A stretch of DNA of 64,000 nucleotides from positions 1-64,000 of the forward strand of contig NZ_JAHWGU010000021.1 of NCBI RefSeq assembly GCF_020873875.1, read 5' to 3'. The position numbers and the translations under genes are program-made. Source of the DNA: Actinoplanes sp. DH11 (GTDB lineage Bacteria; Actinomycetota; Actinomycetes; Mycobacteriales; Micromonosporaceae). Below the pieces are notes generated by a model. That model did no database searches. It saw only the letters and a program-made list of their open reading frames with translations, and was not told the origin of the DNA. Below are positions 54,217 to 64,000 of the stretch, one piece after another. The stretch's first letter is position 1. Every line of letters starts with the position of its first letter.

Positions 54217-55615
54217 GAAGCATCTCCGCCACCAGGAACGCCAGCTCCAGGCTCTGCTGGGTGTTCAGGCGCGGGTCGCAGGCGGTCTCGTAGCGGCCGG
54301 GCAGGTCGAGGTCCTCGATGCCCTGCGCGCCGCCGAGGCACTCGGTGACGTCCTCGCCGGTCAGCTCGATGTGGATGCCGCCGGGGTGGGTGCCGAGGCC
54401 GCGGTGCACCTCGAAGTAGCCGAGCACCTCGTCGACGACCCGGTCGAAGTGCCGCGTCTTGTACCCGTTCGAGGACTCGTGGGTGTTGCCGTGCATCGGG
54501 TCGCACTGCCAGACGACCTTGGCGCCGGTCGCGGTGACCTTCTCCACGATCGTCGGCAGCACGTCGCGGACCTTGCCGTTGCCCATCCGGCTGATCAGGG
54601 TGAGCCGGCCGGGGATGTTGTCCGGGTTGAGCTTCTCGCACAGCTCGATCGCGGTCTCCGGGCTGGTGCCCGGGCCCAGCTTCACGCCGATCGGGTTGGC
54701 GATCCGGCTGATGAAGTCGATGTGCGCGTGGTCGAGCTGCCGGGTCCGCTCGCCGATCCAGAGGAAGTGGCCGCTCAGGCCGTAGGCCCGGCCGTCCGAG
54801 ACCCGGGTGAGCGCCCGGTCGTACTCCAGGGCCAGCGCCTCGTGCGAGCAGTAGAGGCTGACCGTGCGCAGCGCCTCGGCGTCGGTCATGCCGCAGGCCC
54901 GGATGAAGTCGAGCGCGCGGTCGATCTCGCGGGCGATCGCCTCGTAGCGCTCGCCGGCCGGCGAGGCCCGGACGAAGTCCTTGTTCCAGTCGTGCAGCCC
55001 GTGCAGGTCGGCGAGCCCACCGGCCAGGTAGGCGCGGAGCATGTTCATGGCGGCGGCGGAGTTCGCGTACGCCCGGATCATCCGCTGCGGGTCGGCGATC
55101 CGGGCCGCCTCGTTCGCGTCCAGCGAGTTGATCAGGTCGCCCCGGTACGCCGGGAGGCCCAGCGAGTCCGTCGGGGACGACCGGGGCTTGGTGTACTGCC
55201 CGGCGGCCCGGGCCACCTTGACCACCGGCATCGACGCGCCGTACGTCAGCACCACCGCCATCTGCAGCAGCGTGCGCGCGTTGGCGAGCAGGTGGCTCTC
55301 GGTGTTGTCGGCGAACGTCTCGGCGCAGTCGCCGCCCTGGAGCAGGAACGCCCGCCCCTCGCAGACCTCGGCGAGCTTGACCCGCAGCTGGTCCACCTCG
55401 TACGGCGCGACGATCGACGGGACGTTGTCGAGGACCTTGCAGACCTCGGCGACCTCGGCCATGTCGGGCCACGGTGGCATCTGGACCCGCGGCAGCGTAC
55501 GCCAGTGGTCGAGGCCGAGAGCAGCGTCCTCGGCGGAATCGGTCGACGGGCGGGACGTCTGAAGTGCCGGGTTGCCCACCCCCGGGTGACTGAGCTGATG
55601 CCACTCACGGCGCAT
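54209..55615 (-). CDS. aroG: Class II 3-deoxy-7-phosphoheptulonate synthase
   Basis: 468 residues from ATG 55615. A TTG two codons earlier is unlikely. Plant-like class II DAHP synthase, first step of the shikimate pathway. Landmarks: FLLQGGDCAETFADN, RAAGQYTKPRSSPTD, WQCDPMHGNTHESSNGYKTR, HIELTGEDVTECLGG and YETACDPRLN. In Mycobacterium the enzyme is allosterically inhibited by aromatic amino acids and complexes with chorismate mutase. It lies near a Ser/Thr kinase there too. Confidence 0.96.
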   Translation of the reverse strand: MRREWHQLSHPGVGNPALQTSRPSTDSAEDAALGLDHWRTLPRVQMPPWPDMAEVAEVCKVLDNVPSIVAPYEVDQLRVKLAEVCEGRAFLLQGGDCAETFADNTESHLLANARTLLQMAVVLTYGASMPVVKVARAAGQYTKPRSSPTDSLGLPAYRGDLINSLDANEAARIADPQRMIRAYANSAAAMNMLRAYLAGGLADLHGLHDWNKDFVRASPAGERYEAIAREIDRALDFIRACGMTDAEALRTVSLYCSHEALALEYDRALTRVSDGRAYGLSGHFLWIGERTRQLDHAHIDFISRIANPIGVKLGPGTSPETAIELCEKLNPDNIPGRLTLISRMGNGKVRDVLPTIVEKVTATGAKVVWQCDPMHGNTHESSNGYKTRHFDRVVDEVLGYFEVHRGLGTHPGGIHIELTGEDVTECLGGAQGIEDLDLPGRYETACDPRLNTQQSLELAFLVAEMLRG

Positions 55616-55632
55616 GGGCAAAGCCTACGGAA

Positions 55633-55664
55633 GAGGGGCACCGGGCCTGCGCCCGGTGCCCCTC
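55633..55664 (-). terminator. Chitinase terminator
   Basis: GAGGGGCACCGGGC pairs perfectly with GCCCGGTGCCCCTC around CTGC, 16 bases after the chitinase stop and just upstream of aroG. Confidence 0.88.
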
Positions 55665-55679
55665 GTTCTCACTACCTGA

Positions 55680-57152
<1,473 letters not shown>

Positions 57153-57174
57153 GGGGATGTCTCCTCAACAGTTA

Positions 57175-57256
57175 GGAAACTTTCCAAAGAGAGGGATGCA
57201 GAGACCGTAGTCACATCGATTAACAACAGTCAAGCAAGGTGAGGACCTTTAAGGTC
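57175..57256 (-). promoter_or_regulatory. Two dyads upstream of the chitinase gene
   Basis: GGAAA-C-TTTCC at 57175-57185 is 22 bases before the chitinase start, and GACCTTTAAGGTC at 57244-57256 is farther up. Both are short near-perfect inverted repeats in an AT-richer promoter region shared with the divergent glutathione peroxidase gene, and may bind a chitin-responsive or catabolite regulator. Confidence 0.5.
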
Positions 57257-57323
57257 TCTTTAACAACGGGATGCTGACGATGACCGCGTGCACTCGGACA
57301 GGCACTACGCGTAGTCTTAGATC

Positions 57324-57806
57324 ATGACCATCTTCGACGTCAGCATTGGCGCCCTCACCGGTGGCGCGACCGAATTGGACCGTTACCGCGGCTCGGTCGT
57401 CCTGGTGGTCAATGTGGCCTCACGCTGCGGTATGACCCCGCAGTACTCTGCGCTCCAGACCCTCTACGACACCTATCGCGACCGGGGACTTGTCGTGCTC
57501 GGCGTGCCGTGCGACCAGTTCGCCGGCCAGGAGCCCGGCAGCGCCGAGGAGATCGACGAGTTCTGCCGGGTCAACTACGGCGTCACCTTCCCGATGACCG
57601 AGAAGGTCGAGGTCAACGGGCCCGGCCGGCACCCGCTCTACACCGAGCTGGCCGGCGACGGCGAGGACATCCGGTGGAACTTCGAAAAGTTCGTGGTGGC
57701 CCCGGACGGCACGGTCGCGGCACGGTTCTCACCGGCCACCCGGCCGGACGACGACGATCTGGTGGCCACGATCGAGAAGCTGCTTCCCCCGCCCAGCCAC
57801 CGATGA
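57324..57806 (+). CDS. Glutathione-peroxidase family thiol peroxidase
   Basis: 160 residues. The Cys-type catalytic tetrad is visible: Cys35 (ASRCGMTPQY), Gln69 (QFAGQEPG), Trp118 and Asn119 (RWNFEKF). Cys81 is a likely resolving residue, so thioredoxin or mycothiol rather than glutathione is the probable reductant. It removes hydro- and lipid peroxides. The stop overlaps the DUF429 gene (ATGA). Confidence 0.92.
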   Translation: MTIFDVSIGALTGGATELDRYRGSVVLVVNVASRCGMTPQYSALQTLYDTYRDRGLVVLGVPCDQFAGQEPGSAEEIDEFCRVNYGVTFPMTEKVEVNGPGRHPLYTELAGDGEDIRWNFEKFVVAPDGTVAARFSPATRPDDDDLVATIEKLLPPPSHR

Positions 57807-58480
57807 GCATCCACGTCATCGGGGTCGACGCGTACGCGCTCGGCTGGGTCGGCGTCGAGCTGCGGGACGGCGCGTTCGGCCGTGCGGTGCTCGCGGCCAC
57901 GCTCTACGAGATCGTCGCGGGCAGCTCCGGAGCCGCCGTGATCGGTGTGGACATCCCCCTCGGCATGCTCCCGGACCGGTGGCGGGCCGCCGACACGCTC
58001 GCCGCCGACCAGCTCGGGCCGCGCCGCAACAGCGTCTTCCGGGTGCCGCCCCGCGCGGTCTGGCAGGAGCACGACTTCGCGTCGGCGAACCGGCTGTGCC
58101 GGGAACTGACCGGTGCCGGGCTGAGCCGGCAGTCGTGGGCTCTGCGGCCCAAGCTGCTCGAGGCGAACGCCATCTGGGAACGGCACCCCGGGCTGCTCTT
58201 CGAAGCGCACCCGGAGCTGTCCTTCCGGACCATGGCGGGCGAGCCGATCCCGTACGCGAAGAAGACCTGGAGCGGGCAGGCCCGCCGCCGGGAGCTGCTG
58301 GCCCGCAACGGGATCGTGCTGCCCGACCGGCTCGGGCCGGCGGGCCAGGCACCCCCGGACGACATCCTGGACGCCGCCGCGGTGGCCTGGACCGCCCACC
58401 GGGTCGCGAGCGGCACCGCGCTCAGCCATCCCAGCCCACCGGAGGAGGACGGCGCCTCCCGGATCGCCATCTGGTACTGA
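57803..58480 (+). CDS. DUF429-domain protein
   Basis: 225 residues from ATG 57803. The ribonuclease-H-like DUF429 fold shows VIGVDAYALGWVGVEL, VIGVDIPLGMLPD, RPKLLEANAIWERHPGLLFEAHPELSFRTMAG (quoted as FEAHPELSF) and a terminal DDILDAAAVAWTAHR with acidic residues. The family may be a nuclease or a metal-dependent enzyme of unknown substrate. Coupled to the peroxidase gene by an ATGA overlap. Confidence 0.88.
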   Translation: MSIHVIGVDAYALGWVGVELRDGAFGRAVLAATLYEIVAGSSGAAVIGVDIPLGMLPDRWRAADTLAADQLGPRRNSVFRVPPRAVWQEHDFASANRLCRELTGAGLSRQSWALRPKLLEANAIWERHPGLLFEAHPELSFRTMAGEPIPYAKKTWSGQARRRELLARNGIVLPDRLGPAGQAPPDDILDAAAVAWTAHRVASGTALSHPSPPEEDGASRIAIWY

Positions 58481-58624
58481 GAATCCACAGAGGAACGCGG
58501 ATTGTAACGGTTTCGCTACCATCCGCGCTTCCCTCATTCGTGCGGATCACCACGCGGCGTCTGCTTTGTAAACTGTCGTCGCACCAGCACCGACGGTATT
58601 CCCGCGAGTGGTAGGTGACCGCGC

Positions 58625-60469
58625 ATGAGGGTCCAGCCCCGGCAGCAGCTTCTGAAGATCTGGCAGGCGGTGGTGGAGCACTCCTACCACGACGGCGAGT
58701 GGCAGTGGGGCGGCCGGGACGGCCGCAACTCCATCAGTGACGCCGAGCAACTGCTCTGCATCCTCGGCCCGGCCACCGAGGTCGACCAGTTCACCCTGGA
58801 CTCGCCGGCTCGGGTCGCCGACGACGTGCTGACCGTGATGCGGCCGCTCGGTGGCATGGTCGACGCCCCGCTCACCCTGATGGACGCGGTCGAGTCGTAC
58901 CTGACCACCTACACCGACAAGAACGGCACGCCGGTCTTCTCGGCGGAGAGCTACTTCCGGGACCTCACCGGCGACGAGCTCGCCCAGCTCCACCCGGGCC
59001 AGCTCGCGCAGCCCGTCGTCGACTCCTTCGCCATCTCGCTGTCGCTGTCGCTGGCCGCCATCGGCTTCGCCCGCCAGTTCCGGAAGATTTTGAAACGGCG
59101 CAGCTACCTGGAGGACATCGACCGTCTGGAGGCGCTGGCGAGCAAGCGTCTCTCCGCGGCGATGGTCGGCCTGCTACGCAGCTTCACCGTCGACATCTTC
59201 GACGTGGAGTCCCGCAGCGGCCTCGCCCTGCGCCGCACCGTCAACCAGCGCGGCATCTCCAGCCCGCGCGTCGTGCCGCGGCTGCAGGAGTCGCTGCAGG
59301 AGATCCGGGCCAGCCTGCGCGACGTGACGATGGGTTCCGGCGCCGGCCTCGCCGACGAGCTCGACCGGCCGGACCGCCTCTTCGAGTGCGGATGGAGCTG
59401 GGGCATCGTCCGCGACGCCCCGCCGATCAGCACGACCCAGGAGGTCGGCGACCAGGCGGCGGGGCTGGCCGAGCCCGCACCGTACATCTACTTCACCGTG
59501 GTCGCCCTGGACGCGATCGAAGCGCTCTTCTCCCCGCGCACCCGGCAGCTCGGCCTGCTCAACGAGGAACAGTCCCGGCTGGCACAGGGCCTGCAACTGC
59601 GCTGGGACCTCACCCAGTCGTACTGGTCGAAGATCGCGGTGCCGGGCGGCGGCGGCCGCTGGCCGCTGGAGGACATCCCCTGGCAGCGCATCACCGAGAA
59701 GGAGTCCGACTACTTCAGCCTGCACGTCTCCTCGATCGTGGTGCAGGACCTGGTCCGCAAGCGCGCCGGCGACGCCGAACTGGACCGGGTCGGCAAGGTC
59801 CTGGAAGAACTGGCCAACCGGTCCCGGATCAACCGCCGGGTGTTCGCCGGCGACCAGTCCTACCAGCTGCACGCGCCCGGCTTCCCGATCAGTCTGGGCG
59901 GCAGCGACGACCTCGGCGGCCCGCGGCTCACCTGGGTGATGTCCGACTTCGCACCCCTGCTGCTCAAGCGGACCATCAGCCTGGCCGGACTGCTCGGCGA
60001 CCCGCAGCTGCGCGGCCGGATGCTCGCGCTCGCCGACGAGATCTGGGCCCACCTGGACACCCGCCGCCTGCGCGACGACCGGCGGTACGGCCTCTGGGAC
60101 CAGCCAAGCCTGGCCTTCGAGGAATTCAGCGTCGTCTATCAGGCGCCGTCCTGGTACCACACGAAGCGCGTGGTCGACTGCCTGATCACGGCGGCTCAGG
60201 TGATCAACGAGCCACCGCTGCGCAGCGACGACCTCGCCGACTTCGCGGCCGAGCTGCTGAGCGAGGCGGAGCACCTGTACGACCAGGAGCTGCTCCGCGG
60301 TGCGCCGAACGGCGGCGAGGCCATGCAGCTGGAGTTGCAGGCGCTGGCCGCCAAGCTCAAACGGTCCCGGTCCATCCTCGACGAGAAACCGGGCACCGCC
60401 TCGGCACTGGCCGGCGAGGTGCTGCTCAACCTGGACCGGTTCGCCGCGGCCCGCGACGGCGAGTCGTGA
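58625..60469 (+). CDS. SCO2524-family protein (first gene of a conserved uncharacterised cassette)
   Basis: 614 residues, mostly helical, without a signal peptide or transmembrane segment that I can see. Its start (MRVQPRQQLLKIWQAVVEHS) and neighbours match what I recall of the actinobacterial SCO2524 family. Two weakly hydrophobic helical regions near 130-150 may be for assembly. No enzymatic motif is recognised. The stop shares one base with the next ATG (TGATG), so it is co-translated with a P-loop-type protein. Confidence 0.72.
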   Translation: MRVQPRQQLLKIWQAVVEHSYHDGEWQWGGRDGRNSISDAEQLLCILGPATEVDQFTLDSPARVADDVLTVMRPLGGMVDAPLTLMDAVESYLTTYTDKNGTPVFSAESYFRDLTGDELAQLHPGQLAQPVVDSFAISLSLSLAAIGFARQFRKILKRRSYLEDIDRLEALASKRLSAAMVGLLRSFTVDIFDVESRSGLALRRTVNQRGISSPRVVPRLQESLQEIRASLRDVTMGSGAGLADELDRPDRLFECGWSWGIVRDAPPISTTQEVGDQAAGLAEPAPYIYFTVVALDAIEALFSPRTRQLGLLNEEQSRLAQGLQLRWDLTQSYWSKIAVPGGGGRWPLEDIPWQRITEKESDYFSLHVSSIVVQDLVRKRAGDAELDRVGKVLEELANRSRINRRVFAGDQSYQLHAPGFPISLGGSDDLGGPRLTWVMSDFAPLLLKRTISLAGLLGDPQLRGRMLALADEIWAHLDTRRLRDDRRYGLWDQPSLAFEEFSVVYQAPSWYHTKRVVDCLITAAQVINEPPLRSDDLADFAAELLSEAEHLYDQELLRGAPNGGEAMQLELQALAAKLKRSRSILDEKPGTASALAGEVLLNLDRFAAARDGES

Positions 60470-61371
60470 TGCTGGTCTTCGCGACCTCCGACAAGGGAGG
60501 GACCGGCCGGTCGGTGACCACCAGCAACGTGGCATATCAGAGCGCGATCGCCGGCAACGACGTCTGCTACCTCGACTTCGACTTCGGCTCGCCGACCGCG
60601 GGGGCGGTCTTCGACGTCGACGCCGGGCGCCTCGGTGTGCGCGAGGGCGGCCTGCACTCGTACCTGCTGGGCCGGGTGGCCGAGCCGCGGCGCATCGACG
60701 TGTTCACCGGCACCGAGCGGACGAGTGTGCGCGAGCGGCCGTACAGCGCCGGCCGGCTGGAGCTGCTGCCCGGTGACGCCGGCGTCGGCGAGTTCCCCAG
60801 CGGCCCCGACCTGGTGCGCCGCTGCGCCGGCCTGCTCGGCCGGTTGAACAGCGAGTTCGAGGTCTGCTTCGTCGATCTGAGCGCCGGGCGGTCGTACGCG
60901 CTGCAGATGGTCCTGGCCGCGGTGCGCCAGCTGCACGGCGTGCAGAGCCGCTGGCTGGTCTACCACCGCTGGACCAAGCAGCACGTCCTGGCCGCCGCCG
61001 CCCTGGTGCACGGCGAGCACGGCATCCTGGACACCGGCGCCGACCTCGGGCACGACCGCGAAGAGCTGCTCGCCTCGCTGCGGTTCGTCCGGACCGCCAC
61101 GGTCGACCCGGCCCGGCCCGGTGTCACCGCGCAGCAGGCCGTCTGGATCGAGAAGTGGGACAGCGAACTCCGGTCGCTCGCCCAGGCCGAGGGCGCCGGC
61201 CCGCTGGCGCTGCTGCACACCGTGCCGCTCGACCCGCTGCTCCAATGGCACGAGCAGCTGATCACCAACGACGACGTGCAGTTCCGCGGCATCGCCAACG
61301 CCGCCACCGCCGACGCCTTCAAGAAGCTGGCCGAGTTGATCGTCGACGACAAGGCCTGGGAGGTGCGATGA
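60469..61371 (+). CDS. SCO2523-family variant P-loop protein (ParA/MinD-like, degenerate)
   Basis: 300 residues. The N-terminus looks like a ParA/SIMIBI ATPase: FATSDKGGTGRSVTTSN (K9, G10, G11, G13), then YLDFDFGSPT and CFVDLSAGRS. However, the P-loop Lys normally preceding Ser/Thr is Arg14 (KGGTGRS). This is the deviation implied by the family name, as I recall it. It may bind nucleotide weakly or serve as a scaffold. Overlaps its neighbours by one base (TGATG) and four bases (ATGA). Confidence 0.75.
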   Translation: MLVFATSDKGGTGRSVTTSNVAYQSAIAGNDVCYLDFDFGSPTAGAVFDVDAGRLGVREGGLHSYLLGRVAEPRRIDVFTGTERTSVRERPYSAGRLELLPGDAGVGEFPSGPDLVRRCAGLLGRLNSEFEVCFVDLSAGRSYALQMVLAAVRQLHGVQSRWLVYHRWTKQHVLAAAALVHGEHGILDTGADLGHDREELLASLRFVRTATVDPARPGVTAQQAVWIEKWDSELRSLAQAEGAGPLALLHTVPLDPLLQWHEQLITNDDVQFRGIANAATADAFKKLAELIVDDKAWEVR

Positions 61372-62345
61372 CGGAGCCGGCGGCACACTTCACCGAGCGG
61401 TCCGCCCAGCCACGCGTCGAACAACTCCCCCTGTCGCATCTCTCGATCGAACTGGGCCACCTCTACAAGGAGGACTTCGCAGCCGGCATCGAGCAGCTGC
61501 GCAAGCACTTCGCGGGGGTCCGGCCGTGGGCCGCCGCCGCGCGGGAACGCCTCGGCGACAGCCTGCCGCCGGGCCGGCCGCAGCGGGTCAGCACGTGCTT
61601 CCTCATCGACGACTACTTCGACGAGTTCAGCAGCCCCGACGAGGTGATCACCGACCTGGTCGAGGCGGCCGGCGCCAGCGGGCTCACCATCGACTACGTG
61701 GCCCGCGAGGCCGGCTGCGCGGTCGCCGGCGACGTGCGCCCGGCCGAACTCGTCCTGGACCGCCTGGTCGCCGACCCGCCGCCGGGCACCGACGGGCTGT
61801 GGCCGCCACCGCAGGAGAGCGGCTGGCTGACCAACGGCGACCGGCCGCCCGGCTCGTCGGCGGCACCCGCGATGAGCAGTGAGCACGGCTTCCGGCCGCC
61901 GACCGAGAACGCCAAGAACCGCCATTCGATCTTCTTGGCCGTCGAGATCTTCTCCGCCACCGGCACCGGCCGGCAGTGGTCCTGCCCCTACCTCGCCTCG
62001 GTCTGGCAGCTGCTGCGGCTCGGCATGCTGCGGCACGACGGCCGGCCGGTGGCGCCGCCGCAGCCGAGGGGCGACCGGTTGCCGCGGACCTGGGCGGAGA
62101 TGCCGGCGGTGCTGCGGCTCAACCCACAGGCGCACCCGTTCAGCGCCTACCGCACGACGTCCGTGCTGGCCCGCCGTTTCCAGAACATCGAGGCGGCGGT
62201 CGGCGTGGTGCTCAGCCAGGTGGCCGCCGACGAGGAGGTGCAGGCCCAGGTGCGCACGCGCGCCACAGGCGAAGGCATCACGCTCCCGGACGACCTGGTG
62301 CAGCGCATCGCGTACGTCTTCGACGTCGACACCGAGGTCCTCTGA
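61368..62345 (+). CDS. SCO2522-family protein
   Basis: 325 residues from ATG 61368. Segments such as VEQLPLSHLSIELGHLYKED, STCFLIDDYFDEFSSPDEVI and WSCPYLASVWQLLRLGMLRH (each a separate stretch), plus a YRTTSVLARRFQNIEAAV end, fit my recollection of the SCO2522 family. No known catalytic motif. The acidic IDDYFDEFSSPDEV patch is notable and might bind metal, though that is speculation. Last gene of the cassette. Confidence 0.72.
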   Translation: MTEPAAHFTERSAQPRVEQLPLSHLSIELGHLYKEDFAAGIEQLRKHFAGVRPWAAAARERLGDSLPPGRPQRVSTCFLIDDYFDEFSSPDEVITDLVEAAGASGLTIDYVAREAGCAVAGDVRPAELVLDRLVADPPPGTDGLWPPPQESGWLTNGDRPPGSSAAPAMSSEHGFRPPTENAKNRHSIFLAVEIFSATGTGRQWSCPYLASVWQLLRLGMLRHDGRPVAPPQPRGDRLPRTWAEMPAVLRLNPQAHPFSAYRTTSVLARRFQNIEAAVGVVLSQVAADEEVQAQVRTRATGEGITLPDDLVQRIAYVFDVDTEVL

Positions 62346-62375
62346 CCCGCCTCCTGGGGGCTCTCCCCGTGGTTG

Positions 62376-63212
62376 TCACTCCACCAGGGGACGGACCTCG
62401 CGCGCGACGAACCGGACGAAACCTTCGAGGTCGGGTTCGTCGGCGGTGGGTTGCAGGATCACCGCGTCGGCTCCGGCGTCCCGGTAGCGGTTCACCACCG
62501 CGGCCACCTCGGCGGCGCCACCGACCGCCGTGGTCCCGCCCTCGTCGGACTCGCCCCAGAACTCGAGTTCCCGGGCCATCCGCGCCCCGGCGTCCGGGCC
62601 GGTGGCCGCGTGCACGTAGACCGTGACAGCCGCGGCCGCCGCCCGAACGGCGGCCACCTCCGCCGCCGGCGTGCCGGCGGTCAGCAGGATGCCGTCGGCG
62701 ACCTCGCAGGCGAGCGCCCGCGTCTTCGGCCCGGTCGCACCGGCGTAGACCCGGGCCGGACCCAGCGGCGGATGGTCCAGCTTGACCCCGTCCAGCTGGA
62801 CGTAACGACCCGAGGTCGTCACCGTCTCCCCCGCCAGCAGCGCCTTCAACGCCTCGATGTGCTCGCGCAACAGGGTCAGCGGCGAACCCACCCGCGCGCC
62901 GACCTGCCCCATCCAGTCCTGGACGCCGTGCCCGAGCGTGATGATCGCCCGGCCGGGGAAGAGCCGGTGCAGCGTGGCCGCCTCCATGCCGAGCACCGCG
63001 ACGTTGCGGAACGGCACCGGCAGCAGCCCGATGCCCACCGTCAGCCGCTCGGTCCAGGCGAGCGCGGCGGCCGCGGTGGCGATGCCGCTCTCCAGGAAGC
63101 AGTCCTCCCAGAGCCACAGTTCCTCGAGGCCGGCCTCGTCGGCGGCGCGGGCGACGGACCGGAGGCGTTCGGGCGGGTTCTGCGGGCGGAAGACCACACC
63201 GAGAGTCGTCAT
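62376..63212 (-). CDS. LLM-class F420-dependent oxidoreductase
   Basis: 278 residues from ATG 63212. The luciferase-like TIM barrel starts MTTLGVVFRPQNPPERL and contains LWLWEDCFLESG, GIGLLPVPFRNVA, GRAIITLGHGVQDWMGQVG and ARVYAGATGPKTRALACEVADG (in pieces). Family members use deazaflavin F420 or FMN to reduce or oxidise small molecules. Substrate unknown. Convergent with the SCO2522-type gene and downstream of the last gene in the window on the minus strand. Confidence 0.88.
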   Translation of the reverse strand: MTTLGVVFRPQNPPERLRSVARAADEAGLEELWLWEDCFLESGIATAAAALAWTERLTVGIGLLPVPFRNVAVLGMEAATLHRLFPGRAIITLGHGVQDWMGQVGARVGSPLTLLREHIEALKALLAGETVTTSGRYVQLDGVKLDHPPLGPARVYAGATGPKTRALACEVADGILLTAGTPAAEVAAVRAAAAAVTVYVHAATGPDAGARMARELEFWGESDEGGTTAVGGAAEVAAVVNRYRDAGADAVILQPTADEPDLEGFVRFVAREVRPLVE

Positions 63213-63250
63213 GACGGTCGAGCCTAGCCGCGGCGGCCGCGGCGACGTGG

Positions 63251-64000
63251 TCAGGCGATGTCCTGCCGCGGGCGGGAGACCTCCCACAGTTCACGGAAGC
63301 GTTCGCTGCGCTCGTCGACCCGGCTCGGACGCAGCACCAGGCGGGTGTTGACCACGATCGGCGGGGTGTTCTCGTCGATCCACGAGCCGGTGGTCACCTC
63401 GTAACTGATCACCTGGTCGAAGAGCACGAAGTCGAAGAGCGACGTCCGGCGCAGGTGGGTCGCCGTGGAGAGGTCGAGGATGCGGACCTCGACGCCGATG
63501 TCGGCGTGCTGCCGGTAGATCTTGTCGAGCGCGTTCTCGCCACCCGGGTCGGGCCGGTCCTGGATGAAGATCCGGCGGATCCGCACGCCGCGCTGCACGG
63601 CCTCCCGCTGCGCGTCCAGGTAGCGCTGGCCCAGGTCGGTCGCCCACATGCCGCCGCCGTCGACCGTGGTCAGGCTGGTGGCGTCGATGCCCTTCTCGGC
63701 CGAGTGGGTGAGGTTGAGCAGCCAGTCCCGATCCTCGCCGTCGTAGATGGCCTCGGCACCGTCACCGAGTTCCTTGAGGAACTCCGACAGCCGCTCCAGT
63801 TCGCGCCGCGCCAGCCGGTGGGCCAGGCCGGGTGAATCCGTGCCGATCTTCGTGGAGTGCCGGACCAGCTGACTGAGCAGCTCGGTCTGCACCGCGGACT
63901 CCTCGATCAGCCCGAACAGCTCGGTGGCCTCGCTTATCGCCCGGAACCGCTCGTCGACGCAGGCCCGGATCTGCCGCGCCTGGTCCACCTGGCCGACCTG
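63251..64000 (-). CDS. Hypothetical protein, 5' end beyond the window
   Basis: At least 245 residues; the frame is open to the right edge (a GTG at 63988 is one possible start, but the true one may lie outside). A helical N-terminal half (LSQLVRHSTKIGTDSPGLAH, RRELERLSEFLKEL) precedes a C-terminal mixed region (GVRIRRIFIQDRPDPGGENA, RRTSLFDFVLFDQVISYEV) that loosely resembles phospholipase-D-like or regulatory ligand-binding modules. No HKD motif is present. I do not assign a function. Confidence 0.6.
   Translation of the reverse strand, partial: QVGQVDQARQIRACVDERFRAISEATELFGLIEESAVQTELLSQLVRHSTKIGTDSPGLAHRLARRELERLSEFLKELGDGAEAIYDGEDRDWLLNLTHSAEKGIDATSLTTVDGGGMWATDLGQRYLDAQREAVQRGVRIRRIFIQDRPDPGGENALDKIYRQHADIGVEVRILDLSTATHLRRTSLFDFVLFDQVISYEVTTGSWIDENTPPIVVNTRLVLRPSRVDERSERFRELWEVSRPRQDIA

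Noticed and set aside
57153..57323. DasR-binding site for the chitinase
   Set aside because: No match to the ACTGGTCTAGACCAGT-like consensus was found.

Overview
The window looks like a chromosomal segment of a high-GC actinobacterium, most probably of the Micromonosporaceae (Actinoplanes-like). This rests on the very high GC content, frequent GTG starts, many ATGA/GTGA gene overlaps, and families typical of the group: MurT/GatD, DUF3040, SAV_6107-type HEPN, Rv2175c, PASTA kinase, class II DAHP synthase, F420/LLM oxidoreductase and SCO2522/2523/2524-type proteins. The genus is an inference. I see no rRNA, tRNA, transposase, phage, plasmid or CRISPR locus.

Layout. 1-905 is non-coding and repeat-rich. 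906-1905 holds a secreted NlpC/P60 hydrolase (- strand) behind a c-di-AMP (ydaO-type) riboswitch. 2287-5086 holds murT-gatD and a TVP38-type membrane protein. 5240-8183 holds leuS (- strand), preceded by a leucine-codon leader peptide and an attenuator hairpin. 8435-13220 is a moxR/DUF58/transglutaminase operon. 13262-14942 is a repeat-rich gap. 14988-17979 holds DUF3040, a phosphodiesterase, a methyltransferase and a subtilisin-inhibitor-like protein. 18031-25800 is a mutagenesis block: dnaE2, imuB, a 29-codon ORF locked between imuB and imuA', and a HEPN gene with a near-consensus SOS box upstream.

25898-29604 holds a HTH regulator divergent from an MFS transporter, then an SDR and a YbaK protein. 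29621-34192 is a carotenoid-tailoring operon (CrtA-like, GNAT, CruF-like, CruG-like, CrtD/CrtI-like). 34193-34756 contains a palindromic element, an alpha/beta-hydrolase remnant and tandem repeats. Next come a VWA/solute-binding lipoprotein-like protein, a methyltransferase, and a LysR regulator divergent from sdhCAB. 41937-43110 contains a second copy of the palindromic element, 15-bp and 12-bp repeats, and a broken marR gene. 43248-55615 (HNH, CDP-alcohol transferase, metF, prenyl synthase, Rv2175c, PASTA kinase, nfo, two IPT/TIG proteins, ltaE, aroG) resembles in gene order the mycobacterial metF-idsA2-Rv2175c-pknL-aroG region. A chitinase, glutathione peroxidase and DUF429 protein follow, then an SCO2524-2523-2522-type cassette, an LLM oxidoreductase and a gene cut by the right edge.

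Most notable points: the leuS attenuator (leader peptide with three Leu codons), the tiny ORF between imuA' and imuB, the SOS box ahead of the HEPN gene, a probable CTG start for the CruF-like gene, two copies of a 77-bp palindromic element, two arrays of related ~62-bp dyad repeats, and the uncharacterised SCO252x-type cassette whose ParA-like protein lacks the P-loop lysine.
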